Source: an uncultured Blautia sp.
GTDB taxonomy: Bacteria > Bacillota > Clostridia > Lachnospirales > Lachnospiraceae
Assembly: GCA_900541345.1 (NCBI GenBank)
Contig: UQJE01000008.1
Span: 1 to 54,144, forward strand
Reading direction: 5' to 3'
Length of the DNA: 54,144 nucleotides
Part shown: positions 15,535 through 25,970 of the stretch, piece after piece
Layout: every line of letters begins with the position of its first letter
Position numbering within the stretch: the first letter of the stretch is position 1
The notes under the pieces: generated by a model
Databases searched by the model: none
The model's input: only the letters and a program-made list of their open reading frames with translations
Told to the model about the DNA's origin: nothing
Position numbers and translations under genes: made by a program

Positions 15535-16419
15535 ATGAGTGATTATATAATAAGAGCAACCGCGGCAAACAGTCAGATCCGCGCATTTGCAGCCGTGACA
15601 ACAGATATGGTAGAGACAGCGAGAAAGGCACATAATACAAGCCCTGTGGCAACGGCGGCTTTGGGAAGACTTTTAACAGGCGGTGCGATGATGGGGACTA
15701 TGATGAAGGGCGATAAGGATATTCTGACTCTTCAGATTCACGCAGGCGGTCCCCTTCAGGGAATTACGGTAACTGCAGATTCCAAAGGAAATGTAAAAGG
15801 ATATGTTGGAAATCCAAATGTGTGTATTCCTGCAAACAGTAAGGGCAAGCTTGACGTAGCAGGTGCTGTAGGCGTTGGATTTATGAACATTATCAAGGAT
15901 ATGGGACTGAAAGAGCCTTATATGGGACAGGTTGCTCTTCAGACAAGTGAGATTGCAGACGACCTTACTTACTATTTTGCAACAAGTGAGCAGGTTCCCT
16001 CCGCAGTGGGACTTGGCGTTCTTATGAATAAAGATAATACGGTACGTCAGGCTGGAGGATTCATTGTACAGCTTATGCCTTTTGCGGAGGAATCCGTCAT
16101 TGCAAAGCTGGAAGAAAATGTGCAGAAAATCACTTCTGTAACAAATCTTCTTGAGGAAGGGCATACACCGGAAAGCCTTCTTGAAAGAGTGCTCGAAGGC
16201 TTTGACATAGAAATCAATGACCGTATGGACACAAAATTCTACTGTAACTGCAGCAAGGAACGTGTGGAAAAAGCGCTGATCAGTATTGGAAGAAAAGAAT
16301 TAAACGAACTGATCCAGGAGGGAAAAGAAGTGGAGATGAACTGCCATTTCTGTAATACAAATTACGTGTTCTCTGTGGAAGAATTAAAAGAAATCCTGAG
16401 AAGATGTAAAGCCAGATAG
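15535..16419 (+). CDS. hslO: Redox-regulated chaperone Hsp33
   Basis: 294 residues from ATG 15535 (AGGAG at 15522-15526; an earlier GTG at 15526 would overlap that site). N-terminal substrate-binding fold DYIIRATAANSQIRAFAA, TAALGRLLTGGAMMG, the Gly-rich LQIHAGGPLQGITVTAD, and a C-terminal zinc switch: FYCNCSKERVEKAL with CxC, and MNCHFCNTNY with CxxC. Under oxidation the four Cys form disulfides, zinc leaves and the holdase becomes active. All four Cys are present, so the switch should work. Sits between a methyltransferase and nadE in one transcription unit. Confidence 0.96.
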   Translation: MSDYIIRATAANSQIRAFAAVTTDMVETARKAHNTSPVATAALGRLLTGGAMMGTMMKGDKDILTLQIHAGGPLQGITVTADSKGNVKGYVGNPNVCIPANSKGKLDVAGAVGVGFMNIIKDMGLKEPYMGQVALQTSEIADDLTYYFATSEQVPSAVGLGVLMNKDNTVRQAGGFIVQLMPFAEESVIAKLEENVQKITSVTNLLEEGHTPESLLERVLEGFDIEINDRMDTKFYCNCSKERVEKALISIGRKELNELIQEGKEVEMNCHFCNTNYVFSVEELKEILRRCKAR

Positions 16420-16428
16420 GAGGAGCTT

Positions 16429-18351
16429 ATGAAACTGGGATTTATAAAGGTTGCTGCCGGAACACCGACAGTAACAGTGGCAGACTGTGAGGCAAACGGA
16501 AGAGAAATCCTCAGAATGATTCGGGAAATGGAAAAAGAGCAGGCAAAGGTTATGGCATTTCCGGAGCTTTGTATTACCGGCTATACCTGTCAGGATCTTT
16601 TCTGGCAGCGCACACTTCTTGATTCTGCGTGGAATACCCTTTTGTTTCTGGCAGAAGAAACGAAAGATACAGACGCGCTTATTTTTCTGGGAATTCCTGT
16701 GCGAAAGGGCGGAAAGCTTTACAATGCGGCTGCCGTTTTAAACAGAGGAAGAATTCTGGGAATCGTGCCAAAAACAAATCTTCCTAATTATAATGAATTT
16801 TATGAGCTTCGTCATTTTACTCCTGCAAAAGAGGGAGAGATAGATTATATAGAAGTAAATGGAGAGGATGTGCCGTTTGGTACAGACCTGATTTTTGCCT
16901 GTGAAAATATGCCGGAGTTTACAGTGTCTGCAGAAATCTGCGAAGATCTCTGGGTTCCAATGCCTCCAAGTATTTCTCATGCGCTGGCAGGAGCTCATAT
17001 TATTGTAAATCTTTCCGCAAGCGATGAAATGGTGGGAAAAGACGCGTACAGAAGAACCATTGTAAACGGACAGTCTGCCCGTCTTGTATGCGGTTATATA
17101 TATGCAACAGCAGGAGAAGGTGAATCCTCCCAGGATCTTGTTTTTGGAGGTCAGAATCTGATTGCGGAAAACGGAACGATTCTTTCAGAGGGAAAACGTT
17201 TCAAAAACAATGTGATTTATGGAGAAATTGATGTACAGCGTCTTGCAGATGACAGAAGGAGACTCTCCACTTATCCGGCGTCAGAGGAGTGCAGTCATGT
17301 ACGGATTCCTTTTGAAACGGAAATCGGGGAAACTTCTCTTACGAGAAGATTTTCTCAAAGTCCTTTTGTACCGGAAGATAAAGAAGAGAGAGCGCTCTGC
17401 TGCGAATCTATTTTAAATATTCAGGCAATGGGACTGAAAAAACGTATGGAGCATGTACACAGTGAAAAGGCGATGGTCGGATTATCCGGCGGTCTGGATT
17501 CCACACTTGCCCTCCTTGTAATCGGAAGAACCTTTGATTTAATGGGGATTCCAAGAAGCAATATTCATTGCGTGACAATGCCATGCTTTGGAACAACGGA
17601 CAGAACATACACGAATGCCTGTGAGTTAAGCAGACGTATGGGCGCTTCTTTAAGCGAGGTAAATATTAAAGAAGCGGTTTCTCAGCATTTCCGTGATATT
17701 GGACATGACCCTTCTGTTCATGATGTCACATATGAAAACAGTCAGGCAAGAGAGAGAACCCAGGTGCTTATGGATATGGCAAATCAGGAAGGCGCCATTC
17801 TTGTAGGAACAGGGGATTTATCTGAGTTGGCTCTTGGCTGGGCAACGTATAATGGTGACCACATGTCTATGTACGGAGTGAACGCTTCGGTTCCGAAGAC
17901 GCTTGTGCGCCATATTGTACAGTATTATGCGGAAAATGCGGAAAATGCGGAAGATAAGGGACTTTCAGAGGTACTTTTTGATATTCTGGACACACCGGTA
18001 AGCCCGGAGCTTCTCCCGCCAAAAGACGGAGAAATCGCTCAGAAAACAGAAGATCTTGTAGGTCCTTATGAACTTCATGATTTTTATATTTACTATATGC
18101 TTCGTGCCGGTTTTGAGCCGAAGAAAATTTACGCTATTGCAAGTAAGACTTTTGAAGGTGTTTACGACAAAGAGACGATTCTTAAATGGCTGAAAACATT
18201 TTACAGACGATTTTTTGCACAGCAGTTTAAACGCTCCTGTGTTCCGGATGGACCAAAGGTGGGAAGTGTGGCGCTTTCCCCGAGAGGAGATCTTCGTATG
18301 CCAAGCGATGCAAGCGCAGCTGTGTGGCTTAGACAGCTAGAAGAATTATAA
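16429..18351 (+). CDS. nadE: Glutamine-dependent NAD+ synthetase
   Basis: 640 residues, the two-domain form. N-terminal nitrilase-type glutaminase (1-285) with the Glu of MAFPELCITGYTCQDLFW, the Lys of IVPKTNLPNYNEFYE and the Cys of SAEICEDLWVPMPPS. C-terminal synthetase (about 320-620) with the PP-loop GLSGGLDSTLALL and the ATP/NaAD site VGTGDLSELALGWATYNGDH. It makes NAD+ from nicotinate adenine dinucleotide, ATP and glutamine, ammonia passing between domains. AGGAGG precedes ATG by 5 bases; 9 bases behind hslO. A convergent terminator follows. Confidence 0.97.
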   Translation: MKLGFIKVAAGTPTVTVADCEANGREILRMIREMEKEQAKVMAFPELCITGYTCQDLFWQRTLLDSAWNTLLFLAEETKDTDALIFLGIPVRKGGKLYNAAAVLNRGRILGIVPKTNLPNYNEFYELRHFTPAKEGEIDYIEVNGEDVPFGTDLIFACENMPEFTVSAEICEDLWVPMPPSISHALAGAHIIVNLSASDEMVGKDAYRRTIVNGQSARLVCGYIYATAGEGESSQDLVFGGQNLIAENGTILSEGKRFKNNVIYGEIDVQRLADDRRRLSTYPASEECSHVRIPFETEIGETSLTRRFSQSPFVPEDKEERALCCESILNIQAMGLKKRMEHVHSEKAMVGLSGGLDSTLALLVIGRTFDLMGIPRSNIHCVTMPCFGTTDRTYTNACELSRRMGASLSEVNIKEAVSQHFRDIGHDPSVHDVTYENSQARERTQVLMDMANQEGAILVGTGDLSELALGWATYNGDHMSMYGVNASVPKTLVRHIVQYYAENAENAEDKGLSEVLFDILDTPVSPELLPPKDGEIAQKTEDLVGPYELHDFYIYYMLRAGFEPKKIYAIASKTFEGVYDKETILKWLKTFYRRFFAQQFKRSCVPDGPKVGSVALSPRGDLRMPSDASAAVWLRQLEEL

Positions 18352-18365
18352 CGAAATAAGGAAAC

Positions 18366-18404
18366 AAAAAGGGCGGAGAACATTATGGGTTCTCCGCCTT
18401 TTTC
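18366..18404. terminator. Bidirectional terminator between nadE and the FMN_bind-like gene
   Basis: GGCGGAGAAC and GGTTCTCCGCC form a stem with A-run on the left and T-run on the right, so it works both ways. The stop codon of the leftward gene (18383-18385) lies in the loop. Confidence 0.85.
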
Positions 18405-18820
18405 AAAGCATCTGCAATGGAGTCAAGAAGCATCACAGATGTGTATTTCTGGTCTTCTGCATAGTGGATATTTTCAAGAGACTGATTTGTGTAAATCTGG
18501 CTTGCAAGGGATTCCAGGGCAGGCTCCATGAGCGGAAACATGGCAGCAGTGCTTTCACTTAAATTTACAAGATGGATGGATTGTATGCTGTCCGCGTCAA
18601 CAGTGACTTCCACATCAAAGGTGTTGCTGTTTAACTTGATGGAGGAGGTATAAACGCCGGGTTTATATTTGTGGACAGCGCCGGAGGAGGAAAGTTTTCC
18701 CTTTCCAGGACCGAACATAAAAAATACCACAATCCCCAGAATCAGGGCAAGGGCAATAAAAATTGCGGTGTAAATGACTTCTTTCATATGTAGGACAACG
18801 ATTTTTGTTTTGGAACTCAT
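18383..18820 (-). CDS. Membrane-anchored FMN_bind-like protein without the flavinylation motif
   Basis: 145 residues. Start ATG at 18820 behind AGGAGG on the minus strand. One N-terminal TM helix (about 14-35, VIYTAIFIALALILGIVVFF), then an external domain with the pattern of FMN_bind: HKYKPGVYTSSIKLNSNTFD, VEVTVDADSIQSIHLVNLSE, YTNQSLENIHYAEDQKYTSV, LDSIADALKKA. In flavinylated members the region before the last helix reads (S/D)GAT(S/T), where Thr carries FMN; here it is EDQKYTS, so covalent FMN seems unlikely. Possibly a structural relative in the cell envelope. Isolated, flanked by terminator and divergent addB. Confidence 0.7.
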   Translation of the reverse strand: MSSKTKIVVLHMKEVIYTAIFIALALILGIVVFFMFGPGKGKLSSSGAVHKYKPGVYTSSIKLNSNTFDVEVTVDADSIQSIHLVNLSESTAAMFPLMEPALESLASQIYTNQSLENIHYAEDQKYTSVMLLDSIADALKKAENP

Positions 18821-18945
18821 GGTATGCGCCTCCTGGTCTGTTTTCTATATTTTATTAGGAGAGAAGGGAAAATATGACTGGTTGTTTTTGCATTTGAGAT
18901 AAGGTACAATAAATTTTAAATCAGGTAGGAAAAGGAGGACAGCTT

Positions 18946-21900
18946 ATGTCGCTTCAGTTTATTATGGGAAGCTCCGGAACAGGAAAATCTCATTACATAT
19001 ATGAACGGGTGATCCAGGAGGCGGGAGAACATCCGGATGGTTTTTATTATGTAATTGTGCCGGAGCAGTTTACTATGCAGACACAGAAAACACTTGTGGA
19101 AATGAGCCCTTCCAAAGGGATTTTAAATATAGATGTTTTAAGTTTTGAACGTCTTGCTTACCGTGTTTTTGAGGAGACAGGCGGGGACGAAAAAGTTATT
19201 TTAGATGATACGGGAAAAACAATGGTTCTTCAGAAAATGGTACAGAAGCATCAGAAAGAGCTGCCCTATCTTGGCAGTCAGATGAAAAAGCCAGGTTATC
19301 TTGACGAGGTAAAGTCTCTTCTCTCGGAGTTTATGCAGTATGGAATTGGTGAGGAAGAGCTTTCTCAGATGGTGGAAAAAGCAGGAGACAGAGAGCTTCT
19401 TACCATGAAGCTTCGCGATGTGCACACTCTGTATCAGGGATTCCGAACCTATCTGGAAGGGCATTATATGACAGGGGAGGAAGTGATGGACGTACTCCTC
19501 CGTATGCTGCCTTTTTCAGAAAAGCTTCGGGGAAGCGTGATGGTGTTTGACGGTTTTACCGGCTTTACCCCCATTCAGAACCGGGTCATTGAAGAACTTT
19601 TGCGCATCTGCAGCCACATTTACGTGACAGTAACAATGGATGCAAAAGAAAATCCGTATATCAAAGGAAAATCCCATCAGCTTTTTTATATGGGAAGAAA
19701 AATGGTGCAGAGCCTTTCCGGTCTCACAAAAGATATAGAGGAGCCGGTGCTTCTTTATCATGGGAAAAATTCCAGGTTTTCCAAAGCTCCGGCGCTTCAA
19801 TTTCTGGAGGAGCATATTTTCCGTTACAGAAAGGCTGCTTATGAGAAAAAACAGAATGAAATTTCCATATTTTGCGGGGAAAATCCCAAAAAAGAGATGG
19901 AAGAGGCGGTACAGAGGGCAGCACGTCTTGTTCGTACGGAGGGACTTCATTACGGGGATATTGCCATTATTACCGGAAATCTTGAGGAATATGGAACACT
20001 TGCAAAGCAGGTATTAACCGAGGCGGGAATCCCCTATTTCCTTGACGAAAAGCATACTGTCCTTATGAATCCTTTTGTGGAGTACATTCGTGCATCGATC
20101 GAGATGGCTGTGAAGGGATTTTCTTATGAAAGCGTATTCCGTTATCTTCGCTGCGGAATGTCTGATATTACAAGAGAAGAGGCAGATCTTCTGGAAAATT
20201 ATGTGCTGGCACTTGGAATCCGGGGATTTGGGAAGTGGAAGGAGCACTGGGTGAGGATTTACCGGGGAATGGAGCCGGACAGCATTCAGCGTCTCAACGA
20301 AATCAGGGAGCGTTTTGTGGATGAGGTAAGCCCCCTTGCAGAAGGGTTTTCCGGGGGAAAACGGACAGTAGAGCAGTATTGCCGCATTGTATACGATTTC
20401 ATTGTGAAGAACAGAAGCTTTTATAAGATTAAAGAAAGAGAAAAGGCTTTTAAGGAACAGGGAAACGCAGCGATGGAAAAGGAATACAGCCAGATTTACG
20501 GGATTGTGATGGAGCTTCTTGATTCTATGGTGGCAATTCTCGGGGAGGAGGAAGTCAGTCGTCAGGAATACAGCCAGCTTCTGGAAACCGGGCTTTCCGA
20601 GGCAAAAGTGGCATTGATTCCTCCCTCTCAGGACCAGATTGTAGTGGGAGACATGGAACGAACCCGTTTAAAAGGAATGAAGGCTTTATTTTTTGTTGGT
20701 GTAAATGAGGGAAATATTCCGAAAAATACGGAATCAGGCGGAATTCTCACAGAGCTTGACCGGGAGTTCATAGAGGAACAGGGAGTGGAGCTGGCTCCGG
20801 GACCAAAGGAGCAGATGAGCATTCAGAGATATTATCTTTATCTGAATCTTACGAAGCCGGAAAAATATCTCTGCCTTTCCTACAGTCTTTCAAACAATAG
20901 TGGAGAGGCGATAAGCCCTGCCTATTTAATTGGAAGCATTCAGAAGCTTTTTCCTGACACAGAGGCAGAAAAGAAAGAGAGCTGCGAGGATACTATGTCT
21001 GCTTTGGAACTTCCGGGAGCCGGGCTTTCCTATTTCATCAGGGGACTTTCTGAGGCTTCCAATGGAAAGGGAGATGATGTATTTAAAGAACTTTACAGCT
21101 GGTATCTGAAAAGTCCCATATATGCTCCTGTTGTAAAAAAACTTGTGGAAGCTGCTTTTACAAGAAAGCCGTCAGATGAAATCAGCAGAAGCGTGGCAAA
21201 GGTTTTATATGGAGAAGTTTCTCCGTACAGCGCCACAAGACTGGAACGGTTCGCAGCCTGCGCCTTTGCCCATTTTCTGCAGTACGGGCTTCGCCTGACA
21301 GAGCGTGCAGAATATGAATTCCGCGCGATGGATATGGGGAATATTATGCACATTGCACTTGAAAATTTTGCAGTGGAAGTGAGAAATCGTGGGCTTGAGT
21401 GGGCGGATTTAACAGAAGAGGTGCGAAACGAGATTGTGGATCAATGTCTTGATGATCTTGCGGCAGATTACGGAAATACTATTTTAAAGAGCAGTGCGAG
21501 AAACGAGGCGATGATTGAGAGGACGAGAAGGATTCTGCACCGTACTGTATGGGGGCTTCAGCAGCAGCTTCAGCATGGGAAGTTCAGACCGGAGAGTTTC
21601 GAGGTTTCTTTTGGAGGCGGACGCATCGATCGTGTAGATGTGATGGAAGAGGAAAATCAGGTGTATGTGAAAGTCATTGATTATAAGACAGGAAACACTA
21701 CCTTTGACCTTGTGTATTTGTATTACGGACTGCAGCTGCAGCTTATGATTTATCTGGATGGCGCGCTTTCTGTAGAAAAGAAAAAATATCCGGGAAAAGA
21801 AGTCCTTCCAGCAGGAATATTTTATTACAATGTGAAAGACCCCATGATAAAAGAAAAAATAGACGCAGATGTGGAAGCAGTAAGCGGACGGATTTTAAAA

Positions 21901-22269
21901 GAACTGAAAATGAATGGTCTCGTACGGGCTGACAGGGAAATGATAGAAAAAATGGACAGAAGCCTTGTATCTCTTCCGGTGGCATTTAATAAAGACGGCA
22001 GTTTTCGAAAAAATTCTTCTGTTGCAACAAGAGAACAGTTTGATGTTCTCGGAAGGTTTGTAAAACAGAAAATCGAGAATATCAGAAGCTGTATTATGGA
22101 AGGAGACGTGGAAGTGAATCCTTATAAAATGGGAAAGAAGAGCGCCTGCGCGTATTGTCCTTACATTTCTGTCTGTGGGTTTGACAGAAAGATGCCGGGG
22201 TATGAGTACCGGAATTTAAAGATGTTTGACGATAAAGAGCTGTGGCAGATATTTGAGGAGGAAGAATAA
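18946..22269 (+). CDS. addB: AddB subunit of the AddAB helicase-nuclease
   Basis: 1107 residues. N-terminal helicase-like domain with Walker A MGSSGTGKSHYI (about 7-18); C-terminal RecB-type nuclease with VIDYKTGNTTFDL (about 911) and QLQLMIYL. Four Cys for the iron-sulfur cluster that pins the nuclease domain: the first in RFAACAFAHFLQYG (about 773) and three in SACAYCPYISVCGFD near 1067-1076. AddAB resects double-strand breaks and creates 3' tails for RecA after Chi. AAAGGAGG before the ATG; stop codon directly followed by the addA ATG. Confidence 0.96.
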   Translation: MSLQFIMGSSGTGKSHYIYERVIQEAGEHPDGFYYVIVPEQFTMQTQKTLVEMSPSKGILNIDVLSFERLAYRVFEETGGDEKVILDDTGKTMVLQKMVQKHQKELPYLGSQMKKPGYLDEVKSLLSEFMQYGIGEEELSQMVEKAGDRELLTMKLRDVHTLYQGFRTYLEGHYMTGEEVMDVLLRMLPFSEKLRGSVMVFDGFTGFTPIQNRVIEELLRICSHIYVTVTMDAKENPYIKGKSHQLFYMGRKMVQSLSGLTKDIEEPVLLYHGKNSRFSKAPALQFLEEHIFRYRKAAYEKKQNEISIFCGENPKKEMEEAVQRAARLVRTEGLHYGDIAIITGNLEEYGTLAKQVLTEAGIPYFLDEKHTVLMNPFVEYIRASIEMAVKGFSYESVFRYLRCGMSDITREEADLLENYVLALGIRGFGKWKEHWVRIYRGMEPDSIQRLNEIRERFVDEVSPLAEGFSGGKRTVEQYCRIVYDFIVKNRSFYKIKEREKAFKEQGNAAMEKEYSQIYGIVMELLDSMVAILGEEEVSRQEYSQLLETGLSEAKVALIPPSQDQIVVGDMERTRLKGMKALFFVGVNEGNIPKNTESGGILTELDREFIEEQGVELAPGPKEQMSIQRYYLYLNLTKPEKYLCLSYSLSNNSGEAISPAYLIGSIQKLFPDTEAEKKESCEDTMSALELPGAGLSYFIRGLSEASNGKGDDVFKELYSWYLKSPIYAPVVKKLVEAAFTRKPSDEISRSVAKVLYGEVSPYSATRLERFAACAFAHFLQYGLRLTERAEYEFRAMDMGNIMHIALENFAVEVRNRGLEWADLTEEVRNEIVDQCLDDLAADYGNTILKSSARNEAMIERTRRILHRTVWGLQQQLQHGKFRPESFEVSFGGGRIDRVDVMEEENQVYVKVIDYKTGNTTFDLVYLYYGLQLQLMIYLDGALSVEKKKYPGKEVLPAGIFYYNVKDPMIKEKIDADVEAVSGRILKELKMNGLVRADREMIEKMDRSLVSLPVAFNKDGSFRKNSSVATREQFDVLGRFVKQKIENIRSCIMEGDVEVNPYKMGKKSACAYCPYISVCGFDRKMPGYEYRNLKMFDDKELWQIFEEEE

Positions 22270-25200
22270 ATGGCAGTTTCATGGACGGAAGAACAGAAGC
22301 AGGTAATTTCTCTGCGGGACAGGAACATTCTTGTAAGCGCAGCGGCAGGATCCGGAAAAACGGCAGTTCTTGTACAGAGGATTTTAAGTAAGATTCTCGA
22401 TAAAAAAAATCCGGTGGATATTGACAGAATGCTGATCATGACATTTACAAGAGCGGCAGCGGGAGAAATGAAGGAGAGGATTTCAAGAGCTCTTGAGGAT
22501 GCTCTTTACGAAGACCCGGAAAACGAACATCTTCAGAGGCAGATGACGCTTATCCACACAGCCCAGATTACGACTATTGACGGCTTCTGTTCTTATCTGA
22601 TACGAAATTATTTTCATCTGATTGGGCTTGATCCGGGATGTCGGACAGCGGAAGAAGGGGAATTAAAGCTTTTAAAAGAAGATGTGCTGAAAGAGCTTTT
22701 TGAAGATTTTTACAGCAGAAATGACGAAGATTTTTTGAATTTTGTGGAATGCTATGCGCCGGGAAAGACAGACGAGGGATTAAAAGAGCTGGTGTTAAAG
22801 CTATACGATACGGCAATGAGTAATCCTTATCCTGTGGAATGGCTTGGCGATTGTATAAAGGCATATGAAATAGAAGATGAAGAAGAGCTGGAAAAACAGG
22901 AATGGTTTCAGGTTTTGTGGGATAGCGTGAAGCAGGAGCTTGCCCAGGCGGAGGCTCTTTTTACCCAGGGAATCTCCGTGTGTCAGGAGCCAGGAGGACC
23001 GTGTCTTTATGAGGAGGCGCTTCAAAGTGATATGCTTCTTATAGATGAACTTCAGCTTCTCTGTGAAAAGCAGGATTTTGACGGGATGGCGTCGTTGCTT
23101 TCTGCTCTGAAATTTGCGCGCCTTTCTGCGAAAAAAGCAGAAGATGTAGAAGAATACAAAAAGGAGCAGGTAAAAAAGCTTCGGGAGGAAGGGAAAGGGC
23201 TTTTAAAAGATCTTTCTGAGAGGTATTTTTCGGAGAGTCTAAAGGAGGCGGCAGAAACAATCCTATGCTGCAAAAAGCCGGTGGAGATTCTTATTCGCCT
23301 TACAGAAGAATTTATGGAACGCTTCGAGGAAAAGAAGCGAGAAAAAAATATTATTGATTTTACAGATATGGAGCATTTTGCGCTCCGGATTCTTGTGACA
23401 AAAGAAGGAGATACCTTTACGCCAAGTCAGGCTGCAAAGGAACTTTCGGAAAAATACGATGAGGTTCTTGTGGATGAGTATCAGGACAGTAATCTCGTGC
23501 AGGAGGTTCTCACAAATCTTGTTTCCGGGTGGGTAAATCAGAGAAAAAACATTTTCATGGTGGGAGATGTGAAGCAGAGTATTTATCGTTTTCGCCTTGC
23601 AAGACCGGAGCTTTTCATGGAAAAATATAAAACATACTCGACAGAGGAAGGAAAAGAGCAGAGAATCGACCTTCATAAAAATTTCAGAAGCCGAAGCGAG
23701 GTTCTGGGAAGCGTCAATTATATTTTTCGCCAGATTATGGGAGAAGATTTGGGAGGCGTAGCCTATGATGAGGCAGCGGCGCTTTATCCAGGCGCTGTGT
23801 TTCCAGAAGGGCAAAATCCGGAATTTGTTAAAACAGAGGTGCTTCTTATAGAAAAAGACAGCGAAGAACTTTCAGAGGAGGCAATTGACAACGATCAGGA
23901 GCTAGAAGCACTTGCCATTGCTCATAAAATTCAGGAAATGAAGGGAAAGGAACAGGTTCTCGATAAAGAAACAGGGGAATACCGACCTATAGAATACGGG
24001 GATATTGTGATTCTTCTGCGCACTGCCACAGGGTGGACAGAAACATTTGGGGAGGTACTTTCCTCACAGGGAATTCCGTCTTATAGTGCTTCAAAAACAG
24101 GATATTTTTCTGCAACGGAGGTAGTTGCTATGTTGGATTATCTTAGAATTTGTGACAATCCGCTTCAGGATATTCCTCTGGCAGGCGTACTGCATTCTCC
24201 TATTGTAGGCTGTACTTCGCAGGAGCTGGGAATCCTCCGCGCGGAACATAAAGAGGGAATGCTTTTTGATGCCGTATGTGCGTGGGTGCGTGAGGGAAAA
24301 ATGGAAAATGAGGAAGAATCTGTGCTTTTTGAGAAGCTTTCCTGTTTTTTGTCTCTTCTTACAAATGTCAGGGATATGGCGGAATATACCCCGGTTCATC
24401 AGTTAATTGTATATATTCTGGATAAAACGGGATATGGGAATTATGCGGCGGCACTTCCTGACGGAGAACAGAGAAGAGCAAACCTTTCTATGTTAATAGA
24501 AAAAGCAATGGATTATGAAAAAACAAGTTACCGCGGGCTTTTTAATTTTGTGCGCTATATTGAAAAGCTTCAGAAATTTCAGGTAGACTACGGAGAAGTG
24601 AACTTGTCCGGCGCAGGGGAAGGTTCTGTGCAGATTATGACAATCCATAAAAGTAAAGGGCTTGAATTTCCGGTTGTATTTGCGGCGGGGATGGGGAAAC
24701 AGTTTAATTTCAGCGATATAAATGCAGGACTTTTGATTCATCACGAGCTTGGAATCGGAACGGATGCCATTCTTCCGGAAAAAAGAATTACTTCTACGAC
24801 TTTGTATAAACAGATGTTACGAAGAGCTATTTTAAAAGAAAGTCTGGGAGAGGAGATTCGTGTTCTTTATGTTGCTTTGACGCGTGCAAAAGAAAAACTG
24901 ATTCTTACAGGGACGATAGGAAAGCTGGAAGAAAGAATCCGCGGGCTTTCCGGTTTTTTAAAACAGGATGAGGAGCTGCTCCCTGTGGGAAACCGCATGA
25001 AGGCAAAGACTTACTGGGATTATCTTCTGCCCGCCCTCATAAGGCACAGGGCAATGGAGCCGCTTTTAGAAGAATATGGGATTTTTTCCAACAGAAGAAA
25101 TCCCCTTTACGAAGGAGGCTGTGATTTTGTCATAAAAAAAATAACAGCAAAAGATCTTGTAAAAGAAGAGGTGGAGATTCAGGCGGAAATGGAAATTCGA

Positions 25201-25968
25201 AGAGAAGTTCTGGAAAACTGGGACGTTTCTCTTGAATACAATAAAGAAATAAAAGAAGAGCTGGAAAGAAGATTTTCTTTTGTTTATCCTTACGAATTTT
25301 TACGGGAGATTCCGGTAAAGGTGAGCGTATCGGAATTAAATAAAAGAGCGTATCATGATTTCTATGAAAAAGAAGAAAATATAGTGGAGGAGACGGAAGA
25401 AGGGGAGCTTCCTGTTGTGCCGGAGTTTATCGAAAAGCAGGAGGTATATACAGGCGCATCAAGAGGAACGGCTTACCACCGAGTGATGGAGTGCCTGGAT
25501 TACAGCCGAACATCTTCCGCAGAAGAAATTAAGATACAGATAAAAGAACTGCTTATGCAGAAGAAATTAAAAGAAAAAGAAGCAGAGTGCGTCCGCCCGG
25601 GAGATATTTTCGCCTTTGTTACCTCTTCTTTGGGACAGAGAATGAAAGAAGCAGCGGAAAACAGGCTTCTTTTCCGGGAACAGCCCTTTGTTATCTCAAG
25701 AGAGGCAGAAGAATTAAATCCTGACTGGGAAGGAGAGCGTATTCTTGTGCAGGGTATTATGGACGCTTACTTTATGGAAGACGGAGAGCTGATTCTTGTG
25801 GATTATAAGACAGATAAAGTGAAAAAAGGAGAGGAAAAAGCTCTTTCAGAACGGTACAGAAACCAGATTTTGGATTATGCTGAGGCGCTTTCACGGGCAG
25901 CAGGAAAGCCGGTAAAGGAGGCGTATATCTATTCTTTTGCGCTGGGGAAAGAGATAGAGGTGGAGTGA
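22270..25968 (+). CDS. addA: AddA subunit of the AddAB helicase-nuclease
   Basis: 1232 residues, normal for AddA. UvrD-type helicase: Walker A SAAAGSGKTAVLVQR (about 22-35), motif Ib MTFTRAAAGEMKERI, DEAD-equivalent VDEYQDSNLVQ (about 402), motif III GDVKQSIYRFRLA, motif V TIHKSKGLEFPVV, motif VI VLYVALTRAKEKL. C-terminal nuclease: RGTAYHRVME and ILVDYKTDKVKKGE (about 1177), YRNQILDYAEAL. It is the motor and 3'-strand nuclease of AddAB. The ATG follows the addB stop without a gap; AGGAGGAAG of addB's end serves as ribosome binding site. Its end is only 2 bases from the stop of convergent rsmF. Confidence 0.97.
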   Translation: MAVSWTEEQKQVISLRDRNILVSAAAGSGKTAVLVQRILSKILDKKNPVDIDRMLIMTFTRAAAGEMKERISRALEDALYEDPENEHLQRQMTLIHTAQITTIDGFCSYLIRNYFHLIGLDPGCRTAEEGELKLLKEDVLKELFEDFYSRNDEDFLNFVECYAPGKTDEGLKELVLKLYDTAMSNPYPVEWLGDCIKAYEIEDEEELEKQEWFQVLWDSVKQELAQAEALFTQGISVCQEPGGPCLYEEALQSDMLLIDELQLLCEKQDFDGMASLLSALKFARLSAKKAEDVEEYKKEQVKKLREEGKGLLKDLSERYFSESLKEAAETILCCKKPVEILIRLTEEFMERFEEKKREKNIIDFTDMEHFALRILVTKEGDTFTPSQAAKELSEKYDEVLVDEYQDSNLVQEVLTNLVSGWVNQRKNIFMVGDVKQSIYRFRLARPELFMEKYKTYSTEEGKEQRIDLHKNFRSRSEVLGSVNYIFRQIMGEDLGGVAYDEAAALYPGAVFPEGQNPEFVKTEVLLIEKDSEELSEEAIDNDQELEALAIAHKIQEMKGKEQVLDKETGEYRPIEYGDIVILLRTATGWTETFGEVLSSQGIPSYSASKTGYFSATEVVAMLDYLRICDNPLQDIPLAGVLHSPIVGCTSQELGILRAEHKEGMLFDAVCAWVREGKMENEEESVLFEKLSCFLSLLTNVRDMAEYTPVHQLIVYILDKTGYGNYAAALPDGEQRRANLSMLIEKAMDYEKTSYRGLFNFVRYIEKLQKFQVDYGEVNLSGAGEGSVQIMTIHKSKGLEFPVVFAAGMGKQFNFSDINAGLLIHHELGIGTDAILPEKRITSTTLYKQMLRRAILKESLGEEIRVLYVALTRAKEKLILTGTIGKLEERIRGLSGFLKQDEELLPVGNRMKAKTYWDYLLPALIRHRAMEPLLEEYGIFSNRRNPLYEGGCDFVIKKITAKDLVKEEVEIQAEMEIRREVLENWDVSLEYNKEIKEELERRFSFVYPYEFLREIPVKVSVSELNKRAYHDFYEKEENIVEETEEGELPVVPEFIEKQEVYTGASRGTAYHRVMECLDYSRTSSAEEIKIQIKELLMQKKLKEKEAECVRPGDIFAFVTSSLGQRMKEAAENRLLFREQPFVISREAEELNPDWEGERILVQGIMDAYFMEDGELILVDYKTDKVKKGEEKALSERYRNQILDYAEALSRAAGKPVKEAYIYSFALGKEIEVE

Positions 25969-25970
25969 TT

